This document shows positions 23,127 to 31,646 of a DNA stretch of 42,481 nucleotides, piece after piece; positions within the stretch are counted from its first letter, which is position 1, and each line of letters opens with the position of its first letter. Below the pieces are notes generated by a model. The model was not told the origin of the DNA. It did no database searches and was given only the letters and a program-made list of their open reading frames with translations. The position numbers were made by a program, and so were the translations under genes. The DNA comes from Pseudomonadota bacterium (GTDB taxonomy: Bacteria; Pseudomonadota; Alphaproteobacteria; Sphingomonadales; Sphingomonadaceae), in the NCBI GenBank assembly GCA_023387085.1, contig JAEWIL010000030.1, positions 1 through 42,481 of the forward strand. Reading direction: 5' to 3'.

Positions 23127-25730
23127 TCAGAATTTGGCGCGCAATCCCACCGAGAAGTGCCGTTCGGACAGGGCATAGCTGTTCAGCGCGACACCGTTGA
23201 CGCTATATTCGCTCGTCGCCGATTTTTTCGGCATCAAATTTTGTGCCTGCAGCGAAAGCGCGAAATTCTTCGTGATATCGACTCCGACCTGCGCGTCGAG
23301 CTGCGAGCGCGCACCGATGAAGCTCGGGCGCCCTTCCGAAAATTCGAACACCGCCTCGTCGCGGTAGTTATAGGCGAGGCGGGCCGAGAACGGTCCTTTT
23401 TCGTATAGACCCACCAGATTATAGCTGTTCTTCGAAACCGCGACGAGCGGGAAGCCCGACTGGTCCTCCGAGTCCGAATAGGTATAGTTGGCGATGATCC
23501 CGAAGCCGTCGAACGGCGACGGCAGGAAATCGGCGAACTGCTGGATCCCGATCTCGAACCCCTTGATCTTCGCGCTCGCGAGGTTCTCGGGCCGCGAGAA
23601 GACCAGCTCGCGTCCCTGCGGATCGAGATTGGTGTCGACCCCGGTGGTCACGAAACTTGCAATAAAGTCCTTGACGTCCTTGTAAAAGACCGCGCCCGAG
23701 ATGAGCGAGCTTTTGCCCGTATAATATTCGAGGCTGATGTCGGCCTGGGTCGACATCGGCGGCTTCAGACCGGCGTTGCCGCCCGTGACCGAAAGATTTG
23801 TCGCATTGAAAAAGGTCGACGGGGCGAGATCGGCGATCGATGCGCGCTGCATCGTTTGCGACCCCGAGACGCGGACCAGAAAGCGGTCGGTGACATTGAA
23901 CGCGATGTTCGCGCTCGGCAGCACGTTCGTATAACGGTTCTTGTCGGTGACCAGGGTGCTGACGGTGCCGACATTACGGTAGCTGTCGATCGACAGCCGC
24001 GTCGCCGCGATGCGCACCCCCGCGTTGGCCCGATAGGGAATCCCCGCAATCTCGCCCTCGCCCGAGACCATCAGATAGCCTGCAAGCGTCCTTTCGCTGA
24101 AATCATAGTCGCGCTGCGAGTTGGGAAGCAGGCTCGATTTCGCATCGGGATCGGGGTTGGGCTCGGCCGCCTGCGCGCGGTTGAAAACATAGTCAAAGGT
24201 TGGCGCGGTGCTCAGGAAACTGCGCGGAAAAGTCCCGGGTATGTCGGGCAGGAAGCCGCCGGCATCGATGAGTTTGAGATAGGGTTCGAGTTCCGCGCGC
24301 GTCGGCGTGACCTGGCTGCGATAGGCGTTCGACCGCGCATGAAGATCCGTATAGCGAATCCCGGCCGAAATCGTGATGCCGCTGTCCGATTCATAGCTGA
24401 CGTCGAGCTTCCCGGTCCATTCCTCGAGCAGGCCGATCAGCCGGTTGCTGCGCACGCCGTTGGTGGCCGGATTATAGGAGGCATAGCTCGTAGGGTCGAA
24501 GGCGCCGCCCAAGGTCAGCGACGGGACGGTCTGATCACGAAAATCAAAGGCACCGGGAACCGCGGCCGTGCCTTGGAGCGTGATGATCTGGATCGACTGG
24601 TCGATCGTGCCTTTGCTGTAATAGCCGTCGGCTTCGACCGTCAGGCCACCGCTCTGATATTTGCCGTTGAGACCATAAAGAAAGCTCTCGGTCGGCTCGT
24701 TGCGGATCTGCCCCGCCGTGGTGACCGTGCCGTTGGCGTTGCCCGCAACGACCATGCCATCCTCGACGACGCGATTGCTCACCGGATTGCTACCTGTCGG
24801 CAGGCGGAATGCGAAAAAATCCTGCCGTCGTCCGGTCTTGAGCTTCGAATAGAGCGCGTCGGCCGTGACCGTGAATTCCGGCGTGACCTCGAACTGGATC
24901 GCGCCGTTGAGGCCCAGCCGCGAGCGATCCACGACAAACTGCTCATATTGCAGCAGCACGGGGGTCGGCACCACGCCGCCCCCCGTTCCGGTGTAGGTGC
25001 GGTTGAGGAAGTTATTGCGCTCCAGCGTCTGGGTCGTCGAGGTACGCTTCTGATATTCGCCCGCGAGCATGATGCCGATCCGCCCGTCGGCGAATTTTGT
25101 CGTCGCGAAGCCGGTAATCGCGGGCTCGAATTTGTCGCTATTCTCCGAATAGACGCCCTGCGCTCGCAACGAAACGGTCGGCTCCTTGAAGCTTAGCGGC
25201 TTTGGCGTGACCAGATTCACCGTGCCGCCCAAGCCGCCCTCGGCCTGGCTTGCAAGCGGCGACTTGCGAACCTCGAGTCGCCCGAACAGGCTCGACGGTA
25301 CCGAATCGAGGCCCGACGAACGGCCAAGCTGGTCGTTCTCCGGCGGCGACAAGCGCGCCGACCAGCCAAGGAGGGTGCGTCCGTCGACCTCGACGCGGAC
25401 TTGCTGCAGACCGCGCACCGACACCGACTGGCCTTCGCCGAAGACCCGCGTAATCTGCACCCCGGTGACGCGTTGCAACGCCTCGGCGACGTTGGAATCC
25501 GGAAGCTTGCCGACATCCTCGGCGGTAATGACATCCATCACCTGCTCGGAATCGCGCTTGATCTCGGCCGCCTGTTCCAGCGACGCGCGGATGCCGGTTA
25601 CGATGATGTCTTCTTCCGGCTGGGGTGCGGCAGAGATATCCTGCGCCATCGCGGGCGCAATCGCCAATGCGGCAACCGCCGCGCCCCCGGCCAGTTTGGC
25701 GCCGACCTTCCATTTTTCCCGATTGGTCAT
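23127..25730 (-). CDS. TonB-dependent outer-membrane receptor 1 (carbohydrate type)
   Basis: This 867-residue receptor would import oligosaccharides across the outer membrane using TonB energy. It has a signal peptide (to about residue 30, ending AMAQ). The plug begins IIVTGIRASLEQAAEIKR and contains VMDVITAEDVGKLPDSNVAEALQRV and the GGLGGTVNL motif. The beta-barrel ends with the aromatic/charged terminus HFSVGLRAKF. Start ATG 25730 follows CGGGAGGG; the frame is open slightly further upstream. ACCGGTGTCA-core sites at 25772-25785 and 25901-25914 precede it, so it has its own regulated promoter within the locus. It is followed by the beta-helix gene. The exact ligand is not known; a uronate oligosaccharide is inferred from neighbours. 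Confidence 0.92.
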   Translation of the reverse strand: MTNREKWKVGAKLAGGAAVAALAIAPAMAQDISAAPQPEEDIIVTGIRASLEQAAEIKRDSEQVMDVITAEDVGKLPDSNVAEALQRVTGVQITRVFGEGQSVSVRGLQQVRVEVDGRTLLGWSARLSPPENDQLGRSSGLDSVPSSLFGRLEVRKSPLASQAEGGLGGTVNLVTPKPLSFKEPTVSLRAQGVYSENSDKFEPAITGFATTKFADGRIGIMLAGEYQKRTSTTQTLERNNFLNRTYTGTGGGVVPTPVLLQYEQFVVDRSRLGLNGAIQFEVTPEFTVTADALYSKLKTGRRQDFFAFRLPTGSNPVSNRVVEDGMVVAGNANGTVTTAGQIRNEPTESFLYGLNGKYQSGGLTVEADGYYSKGTIDQSIQIITLQGTAAVPGAFDFRDQTVPSLTLGGAFDPTSYASYNPATNGVRSNRLIGLLEEWTGKLDVSYESDSGITISAGIRYTDLHARSNAYRSQVTPTRAELEPYLKLIDAGGFLPDIPGTFPRSFLSTAPTFDYVFNRAQAAEPNPDPDAKSSLLPNSQRDYDFSERTLAGYLMVSGEGEIAGIPYRANAGVRIAATRLSIDSYRNVGTVSTLVTDKNRYTNVLPSANIAFNVTDRFLVRVSGSQTMQRASIADLAPSTFFNATNLSVTGGNAGLKPPMSTQADISLEYYTGKSSLISGAVFYKDVKDFIASFVTTGVDTNLDPQGRELVFSRPENLASAKIKGFEIGIQQFADFLPSPFDGFGIIANYTYSDSEDQSGFPLVAVSKNSYNLVGLYEKGPFSARLAYNYRDEAVFEFSEGRPSFIGARSQLDAQVGVDITKNFALSLQAQNLMPKKSATSEYSVNGVALNSYALSERHFSVGLRAKF

Positions 25731-25771
25731 TTGTCCCTCCCGTTTGCGGCCCATTCCCGCCTCAGCGAAAA

Positions 25772-25785
25772 TGACACCGGTTACT
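25772..25785. promoter_or_regulatory. ACCGGTGTCA-core operator-like site, receptor 1 proximal
   Basis: Written on the minus strand this is AGTAACCGGTGTCA. It matches the ideal palindrome TGACACCGGTGTCA at 11 of 14 positions and lies 42 bases upstream of the receptor 1 start. The central CCGG with outer TGACA arms resembles LacI-family operators. Confidence 0.55.
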
Positions 25786-25900
25786 TATGCCGACCAACGA
25801 AACGAAGATTTCGTGCGTCGATATTTCGGGAATGCCTCGCGTCGCGCCATCGCGCGGAAACGGGCGCACCCTCTCCTGACTATGATCTTGTCCCGGCCTT

Positions 25901-25914
25901 GGTAACCGGTGTCA
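25901..25914. promoter_or_regulatory. ACCGGTGTCA-core operator-like site, receptor 1 distal
   Basis: GGTAACCGGTGTCA matches TGACACCGGTGTCA at 11 of 14 positions and lies 171 bases upstream of the receptor 1 start, about 60 bases past the end of the lyase gene (25975). The 244-base gap 25731-25974 holds these two sites and no supported gene. Confidence 0.5.
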
Positions 25915-25974
25915 AATATGAGTAACTTTTCGGCACCTCATGTCAAGCCGGAATCTGCCGGACACCCTTCCCTG

Positions 25975-27153
25975 TCAGAGCCACAACAGGGGCTGCCGTA
26001 CGGGAAAATTACGTACGACCTCCCCCACTTTCGGATCGGGCTCGAGGCTGTCCCACAGCCTGATCCACTCGCGGCGATGCGTGGCCTTGCCCCCGAACAG
26101 CAGGCTTGGCTGCCGCGCCGGAAAGTCGCCGAAATATTCGATGTCGTGCCGGAACGGCCAGCGTGACTTGTCGGCGATATAAGGCGCCATGAACGCGATA
26201 GCGCGAGCGACCGAGCGGCCATCGGGAGTCGCCCAGCGGATCAACTCCCCCTCGCGCTCCGAAAGCAGCCACGCCGACATCGTCAGGACATCGAGGTTGA
26301 AGAGCGAATAGGCATAGGGTTTGGTCCGCGCGAGTTCGAGGGGCTGGCGGCCGTCGGGCTCGATCTGGGTCGGGATGACGATCGTCGTCAGCCGCATGCG
26401 TGCGTCGTCAAGCACGTCCTTCCGCCCGAGCAGCGAGGCAAAGGCTACCGCCTGGAGCAGCCAGCAAGTGCCATGATTATTGGTCTGGTCGCGCTCCTCG
26501 ATTCCGAACGGCGACGTCGTCAGCCAGTCCAGATAATCGCCGAACCATTGCTCCACGCCCGCGCGGACCGCCGCATAGCCCGGTGCGTCCCGCCGCGCGA
26601 ACAGGGTCGCGGCGCGCGCGACCTCGACGATCTGCAGCGTGTCGATGATCCCGATCGCGCGTCCGCCATTGACTCCTATGATCGCCTGCGCGTGGCTGAG
26701 GTCAGGGTTCATGCGCGTCGCCGGATCGACGAACCAGGCCGCGAGATGCCGCACCGCCGCATCGGCAAAGCGTGGATCGCCCGTCAGATCCCACGCCGCG
26801 GCCAACATCGGCACGGCGCGCCCGAAAGCGATCAGCGCATCGCGGTGACCGTCGAACTTGTCGGGGTTCGACCGCCCGTCGCGACGGACATAGGCGCCGC
26901 CGGGATTGGCCGGATCGGGCCACCAATAATCGCCCTCCGAATAATAATCGTGCACCCCGCCCGGACTGCGCGGCGCCGCGATCGCGGTGATCGTGCGGGG
27001 GGCGACGCCCAGGAGCATCTCTGCCTGCGGCAATATACGGCGACGCTCGACCGCGCGGACGTCGACCGCGTCTTCACCCGATCGCGCAAGCGAGACGGCA
27101 GGGCCGGCCAGCAGCGCGGCAATCAGCAGCGTCCGTCGCGCGACCGCGTTCAT
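25975..27153 (-). CDS. Secreted alginate-lyase-superfamily polysaccharide lyase (PF05426-like)
   Basis: This 392-residue all-alpha toroid enzyme is likely to cleave a uronate polymer by beta-elimination. A signal peptide covers about residues 1-25. Family features are HDYYSEGDYWWPDP near 68-81, NPDLSHAQAIIGVNGGRAIGIID at 149-171, the Asn226-His227 pair in TNNHGTCW, and LARTKPYAYSLFNL with Arg276 and Tyr280/282. These parallel the Asn, His, Arg and Tyr of PL5-type lyases. PL38-type glucuronan or alginate lyases are equally possible. The start is ATG 27153, with no strong ribosome site. It lies 107 bases downstream of receptor 2 and is probably co-transcribed with it. GH105 and ManD nearby favour a glucuronate-containing substrate over alginate. 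Confidence 0.82.
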   Translation of the reverse strand: MNAVARRTLLIAALLAGPAVSLARSGEDAVDVRAVERRRILPQAEMLLGVAPRTITAIAAPRSPGGVHDYYSEGDYWWPDPANPGGAYVRRDGRSNPDKFDGHRDALIAFGRAVPMLAAAWDLTGDPRFADAAVRHLAAWFVDPATRMNPDLSHAQAIIGVNGGRAIGIIDTLQIVEVARAATLFARRDAPGYAAVRAGVEQWFGDYLDWLTTSPFGIEERDQTNNHGTCWLLQAVAFASLLGRKDVLDDARMRLTTIVIPTQIEPDGRQPLELARTKPYAYSLFNLDVLTMSAWLLSEREGELIRWATPDGRSVARAIAFMAPYIADKSRWPFRHDIEYFGDFPARQPSLLFGGKATHRREWIRLWDSLEPDPKVGEVVRNFPVRQPLLWL

Positions 27154-27259
27154 CCGAAGGCGCCCGATGCCGAAGCCGATGCCCGTCGCCCCCCTTTCGC
27201 CGCAATGACCCCGGTCGCCTCCACCGGCATCGGCGGGAGCAGACGCTTGGGGAAGCCCA

Positions 27260-30151
27260 TCAGAGGCGAACCCGGAACCCGAAGAAATATTGCGGGCCGC
27301 TGCTCGATACCTCGGCGATGCTGTCATACCCGCCCTTGTACATGATGTCGTTGGTGCCCGTGACGTTGAGCGCCTGCAGCTTGATCTGCACATTTTTGGT
27401 GAGGTCGTATTGGGCCGACAGGTTGAGGTAGGTGCCGCCACGGATCTCGCGATTGGTGCCGCTATTCGGCTTGTAATAGCCCGAGCGGTAACGAAGGTTC
27501 GCGCGCAGCGAGAGGCCCCATTTCTCGAACCAGACCGATCCGCTCGCGGTCCATTTCGACAGCCCGATCAGGTTCGCCGGATCGACATAGTCGGCGATCG
27601 GCGAGGTATCGGCATATTCGAAATTGGCGAAGGCGCGGTTGACCGACCCCTGGATGCCAAGGCCGTCGAGCGGGTCGGGGAGCCAGGTAAAGGCGTGGCT
27701 GGCGGTCGCCTCGACGCCATACAGGTGCCGCGTCTCCCCGTCGTTCGACGGCGCAACCGGATTGATCGTGATCGTCTGCGTGGCCGGCGCGCCGCCGTCG
27801 CGGATCGTCGTGACGGTGATGTCGGTCGGGATGGGCTCCTCGGCGCGGATCACCGTGCCCTTCGCCCATTTATAATAGCCGGCGATCGAGACGAGCGTGT
27901 CCTTGGAGGCATAAAGCTCGAGGCTCGCATCGACGTTCCAGGCGCGCAGCGGCTTGAGGTTCGGGTTGCCCGTGGTCGCGTCGAAGATGATATTGTTGAG
28001 CCCGGTCCCGGCCGAGGGATTCAGGCTGATCCCCGCGCCAAAGCTTTCGATCCCCGACCGCGCGATGGCGCGATAGGCGGCAAGGCGCAGCTTCACCTGC
28101 TGCGACAGGTCGAACGCGATGTTGGCGCTGGGAAGGAAGTAATTATAGCTGCCCCTCGCGGTGTTGGTCGACAGGGGACCGTTGGGATCGACCGCGACGA
28201 CATAGCTGTCGTCACCGCTGTTGATCGTCAGCAGATAGGACTGGCGGTAACCGATCGACGTGATGTCGGTCTTGACCCAGCGCAGACCGATATTGCCGCT
28301 GAACGGCACCGCGCCCGCATCAGACGCGAAATTGGCCATCGCATAGGCGGCATAGATGCGCTCGCGGACGTCGATGTCGCTGGGATCGCGACCATCGGCC
28401 GGATAGGGCAGTGCGTCGTCGCCGCCGGCAAAGGTACGAAACAGGCAATCATTGTCGAAAGTCGCCCATTTGGTGACGTTCGTCCCCATCCCGTGCATGT
28501 ACGAGCTTGTCGTGAAGGGTACGCGGCAATTCCGGTTCGCCTGCGAAATAAGTGCGGCGACCTCGGCCGGGGTGCCCGGGATCGTGTTGAGGTCGGTATT
28601 GCGTGCATTGTCGTTCGTGCGGTGATGGTCCGAAAAACGTCCACCCACCTTGAAGCTGGTGAAGAAGCCGTCGAGTTCGCGTTCCGCATCAAGCTTTGCC
28701 GCCCAGATCCTGTCCTCGCGGTCGGTCACGAAACGGTTGCGCGCATAGACCGAGTTGTTCGCGGTAGTGAGGAACAAGTCGGGGTCGGTGATGTCGAAAT
28801 TGTCGAATTCCACATCGGGAACCACATTATCGTCGACATAGGTCAGCGTGTAACCGACCCGCCGCGAAGACCGCATCCGCGTCGCCTTCTGCGTCTCGGT
28901 CCGATGGCTTTTCGAATAGGAGCCGTCGAAAGCGATGTTCCAGCGATCCGGCGACCAGATCAGGCTGAGTCCACCGCCCAGATATTCCTCGTTACGCTGG
29001 CGCGTTTCGAGCTGGTTTTCGAGGTTCGAGTTGCCGCGATAGCTCATCAGCGCGCCCGGCGAATAGCCGTTGCTGCCGTTGCCGACGACCAGCGGCTGGA
29101 TGCCGCGCAGCCCTTCGGTGATCGCGAATACATTCCGATCCTCGAGGCTGCGACGCTTCGAATATTGGCCGTCGAGGGCGATCTCGAAGTCGGTCGAGGG
29201 GCGCCACTGGATCGCGCCGATGATCGCGTCGCGAACTTCCGACGTCTTCTGGGTACGAAAGCTGCGCGACGAGTTGGAGAAATAGGGATCGACGAGCGTC
29301 TCGTTCGCGTTACGCGGCGCGGTGACGAAGGCGCAATTCTGGCTATTCGTCGCCGGAGCGTTGGCCGAGGTGTTGCAGAGCTGGAACGACGAGTTGCCGT
29401 TATAATAATCCTCGGGCGCGCTCGTGTCCTGCCGCTGATAGCCGATCGAGATGCCGATATCGCCAATTCCGGTCGAAAATTGGTCGGTATAGGAAAAATT
29501 GGCCCGATAGCCGAGGCCGTCGTGCTGATAGACGTCATTGTCCTTCGGCTGGAAATCGCCGCGAACCTCGAACTGGATACGGCGCTTGCCATAGTCCAGC
29601 GGCTTGAGCGACTTGAGTTCGATCACGCCGCCGACGCCGCCCTCGATAAAGTCGGCGCGCTGCGTCTTGTAGACGAGGACACCGTTCACCAGTTCCGAGG
29701 GAAATTGCTGGAAAGCGACCGAACGATCCGGCCCCGCGGTCGAAACCTCACGCCCGTTAAAAGTCGAAAAGCTGAGCGTCGGGCCAAGCCCGCGCACCGA
29801 CAATTCATTCGCATTGCCCTTGAAGCGATCGGCGGAGACACCGACGATACGCTCGAGCGTGTCGCCGACCGAATTGTCGGGGGTCGCGCCGATCTCGTCG
29901 CTGACGAGACCATCGACCACCACATCCGCATCGCGCTTGAAGGCGATCGAACTGCGCTGCGTGGCGCGGGTTCCGGTCACCAGAATTTCCCCCTCGCCCG
30001 CCTCGCTCGAAGCGCGCGCCAGCGGATCGACACTTGCCTCATCCGGCGTCGCCGCTGCCGCGGGCACTTCCTGTGCCCAGGCGGGCATCGCAGCGAACAG
30101 CGCGGCCGACGCGAGCAGCGCGGCGCGGATGGGCATGATCGGCTTCGACAT
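27260..30151 (-). CDS. TonB-dependent outer-membrane receptor 2 (carbohydrate type)
   Basis: This 963-residue receptor has a signal peptide ending near AMPAWAQ (about residue 27) and a linker rich in Ala/Glu. The plug starts ILVTGTRATQRSSIAFKR and includes VSDEIGATPDNSVGDTLERI, VRGLGPTLSFSTFNGRE and GGVGGVIELKS. The barrel of about 800 residues ends YFFGFRVRL. It is longer than receptor 1 and only generally similar, so the two are not a recent duplication and may bind different oligosaccharides. Two ACCGGTGTCA-core sites (30200-30213, 30229-30242) lie 49 and 78 bases upstream. It follows the GH105 gene on the same strand, with 183 bases between. Confidence 0.92.
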   Translation of the reverse strand: MSKPIMPIRAALLASAALFAAMPAWAQEVPAAAATPDEASVDPLARASSEAGEGEILVTGTRATQRSSIAFKRDADVVVDGLVSDEIGATPDNSVGDTLERIVGVSADRFKGNANELSVRGLGPTLSFSTFNGREVSTAGPDRSVAFQQFPSELVNGVLVYKTQRADFIEGGVGGVIELKSLKPLDYGKRRIQFEVRGDFQPKDNDVYQHDGLGYRANFSYTDQFSTGIGDIGISIGYQRQDTSAPEDYYNGNSSFQLCNTSANAPATNSQNCAFVTAPRNANETLVDPYFSNSSRSFRTQKTSEVRDAIIGAIQWRPSTDFEIALDGQYSKRRSLEDRNVFAITEGLRGIQPLVVGNGSNGYSPGALMSYRGNSNLENQLETRQRNEEYLGGGLSLIWSPDRWNIAFDGSYSKSHRTETQKATRMRSSRRVGYTLTYVDDNVVPDVEFDNFDITDPDLFLTTANNSVYARNRFVTDREDRIWAAKLDAERELDGFFTSFKVGGRFSDHHRTNDNARNTDLNTIPGTPAEVAALISQANRNCRVPFTTSSYMHGMGTNVTKWATFDNDCLFRTFAGGDDALPYPADGRDPSDIDVRERIYAAYAMANFASDAGAVPFSGNIGLRWVKTDITSIGYRQSYLLTINSGDDSYVVAVDPNGPLSTNTARGSYNYFLPSANIAFDLSQQVKLRLAAYRAIARSGIESFGAGISLNPSAGTGLNNIIFDATTGNPNLKPLRAWNVDASLELYASKDTLVSIAGYYKWAKGTVIRAEEPIPTDITVTTIRDGGAPATQTITINPVAPSNDGETRHLYGVEATASHAFTWLPDPLDGLGIQGSVNRAFANFEYADTSPIADYVDPANLIGLSKWTASGSVWFEKWGLSLRANLRYRSGYYKPNSGTNREIRGGTYLNLSAQYDLTKNVQIKLQALNVTGTNDIMYKGGYDSIAEVSSSGPQYFFGFRVRL

Positions 30152-30199
30152 ATATTCCCTCTTCCTGTTTCGCCGATCGGATGCCAGCGATGACCATTA

Positions 30200-30213
30200 T
30201 GCTACCGGTGTCA
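30200..30213. promoter_or_regulatory. ACCGGTGTCA-core operator-like site, receptor 2 proximal
   Basis: TGCTACCGGTGTCA matches the ideal palindrome TGACACCGGTGTCA at 12 of 14 positions, 49 bases upstream of the receptor 2 start. It is 29 bases from the neighbouring site at 30229, in the same orientation. Confidence 0.58.
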
Positions 30214-30228
30214 TTTGCGAGCGCAAAT

Positions 30229-30242
30229 TGATACCGGTGTCA
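30229..30242. promoter_or_regulatory. ACCGGTGTCA-core operator-like site, receptor 2 distal
   Basis: TGATACCGGTGTCA matches TGACACCGGTGTCA at 13 of 14 positions, the best copy of this motif in the window. It lies 78 bases upstream of the receptor 2 start. No LacI-family gene is present in the window, so the protein that binds here must be encoded elsewhere or be of another family. Confidence 0.6.
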
Positions 30243-30334
30243 ATCAGATGTATGACAAGTTTGCGGCTCCAAGTCAATTGCGCCTGCAGGAACCGCCGCC
30301 GCTCCCAAGCCCGATCGGGCCTTTTCCTTATTTT

Positions 30335-31534
30335 TCAGTCGTTTGAATTTTTCATCTCGTTACGCGCGAGATCGTACAGCGCGGTGCCGGCGAGCAGAAA
30401 AGCACCCGCCCCGTAAAATTGTGTCTCGTCCGCCGCGACGCTGTCGGGACGATCGCCCACCTGCTGCACCCAACCGAGCATTCCATCGCCCTGCACCGCG
30501 CGCTGCAGCGCGTTCCAACCGCGAATCGCGGCGGGGCGATAGGTGGCACGGTTGAGCAATCCGGCATCGACGCCCCAGGCGAACGCATAGGTGAAAAAGC
30601 CCGTGCCGCTCGATTCGGGCGCGGTGCCGGGATCCTGATCGAGCAGCGATGCGGGCCAATAGCCGTCGGGCTTTTGCAGCATCACGATCCTCGCCGCCAT
30701 CGTCCTGAACAGCGACTCATAATAGGGACGGTGGGGGTCGTCCGCATCGAGCGATTGCAGCACGCGGACCAGTCCCGCCATCACCCAGCCGTTGCCGCGA
30801 CTCCAGAACAGCTTGTGCCCGCTGGCGTCGCGCTGCTCAAAGAAGCGGCTGTCGCGGAAATAGAGGCTTTCGGACGGATCGAACAGATAATCGGTCGTCG
30901 CCTTCCACTCGCTATGAACAAACGCGGCATAGCGCGGATCGCCGGTCGCCTTGCCGAGACGCAGCATCGTGGGCGGAGCCATGAACAGCGCGTCGCACCA
31001 GCACCAGCGATCGGTACAGGCCGGGACGCCCCCGCCCGGCGGGTTCGGCACGAATTCCAGACTGCCCGCCGGGCGATTGGTCAGCACATTGTCGAAATAG
31101 GCAATCGCGGGGACCAGCGCCGCCTTGCCGCCGCCATGCCGTGCCGCCCACTCCCAGGCCTGCGCGATCAGCTGGTCGTCGGCATGATAGGGCATCTTGC
31201 CGAGCCCCCATCCCTCGCCGCGCCCGAGCGCGATCAAAGGCTCGGCATAGCGCGGATCGCGGTCGGCAAGCTCGGTCAGCGCGACCCAGAAGGTCGCCTG
31301 CTGCCAGTCGCGCGGATTGCGGACGCTCGGCCGCGCGGCGGGCATCTTGTCCCAGGCGTCGCGATGCGCGAGTTGCCAGTCGGCGACGCGGCGCGTTCCG
31401 GCAAGGATTGCGGCCGGATCCGGCATCGCAGGCTCGGCCGCGGCGTGCGTCGCGACCGCGGGCGCCGCTGCGGCCGCGATGCTGCTCGACAGCGCGATCG
31501 CGCTCGCGACGAGAAGTCCGCGATATCCCATCAT
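30335..31534 (-). CDS. Glycoside hydrolase family 105-type unsaturated uronyl hydrolase
   Basis: GH105 (and GH88) enzymes remove the 4,5-unsaturated uronate left at the non-reducing end of oligosaccharides by polysaccharide lyases. The 399-residue protein has an Ala-rich signal peptide (about 1-24). The (alpha/alpha)6-barrel motifs include DWQQATFWVALTEL at 76-89, RWCWCDALFMAPP at 176-188 with the likely catalytic Asp181, and FWSRGNGWVMAGL at 243-255, which is characteristic of GH105. The start ATG 31534 (MM) has GGAGAGGGA directly upstream; an open frame reaches further but lacks such a site. It is divergent from manD across the palindrome at 31610-31622. Export to the periplasm is expected. 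Confidence 0.88.
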   Translation of the reverse strand: MMGYRGLLVASAIALSSSIAAAAAPAVATHAAAEPAMPDPAAILAGTRRVADWQLAHRDAWDKMPAARPSVRNPRDWQQATFWVALTELADRDPRYAEPLIALGRGEGWGLGKMPYHADDQLIAQAWEWAARHGGGKAALVPAIAYFDNVLTNRPAGSLEFVPNPPGGGVPACTDRWCWCDALFMAPPTMLRLGKATGDPRYAAFVHSEWKATTDYLFDPSESLYFRDSRFFEQRDASGHKLFWSRGNGWVMAGLVRVLQSLDADDPHRPYYESLFRTMAARIVMLQKPDGYWPASLLDQDPGTAPESSGTGFFTYAFAWGVDAGLLNRATYRPAAIRGWNALQRAVQGDGMLGWVQQVGDRPDSVAADETQFYGAGAFLLAGTALYDLARNEMKNSND

Positions 31535-31609
31535 TCCCTCTCCTCTGGAGCGCCGTCGGTTCGCCGCGCACATCCCCCCTTTCCTTTTCGGCCGGCGCCT
31601 GTCAATAAT

Positions 31610-31622
31610 GTTGTCAGACAAC
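31610..31622. promoter_or_regulatory. GTTGTC-A-GACAAC palindrome, probable GntR (FadR-type) operator
   Basis: GTTGTCAGACAAC is a perfect 6+6 inverted repeat around a central A. It lies between the divergent GH105 (start 31534) and manD (start 31647) genes, 25 bases before manD. The form TTGTCNGACAA is usual for FadR-subfamily GntR proteins of hexuronate metabolism, and such a regulator is encoded two genes downstream (33788-34540). Confidence 0.7.
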
Positions 31623-31646
31623 TTTGAAATGAGGCGAGAGAACAGC

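Noticed and set aside
27290..30193. Very long plus-strand frame opposite receptor 2 (967 codons)
   Set aside because: It is an antisense shadow of a clear TonB receptor gene. High GC gives long stop-free antisense frames, the residues are rich in Arg/Val/Asp with no domain, and similar shadows lie opposite aspS and other genes.
30309..30320. GCCCGATCGGGC palindrome followed by T-rich sequence, read as a terminator
   Set aside because: The T-run is on the plus strand while both neighbouring genes are on the minus strand, and the stem is only 4 bp with a GATC loop.
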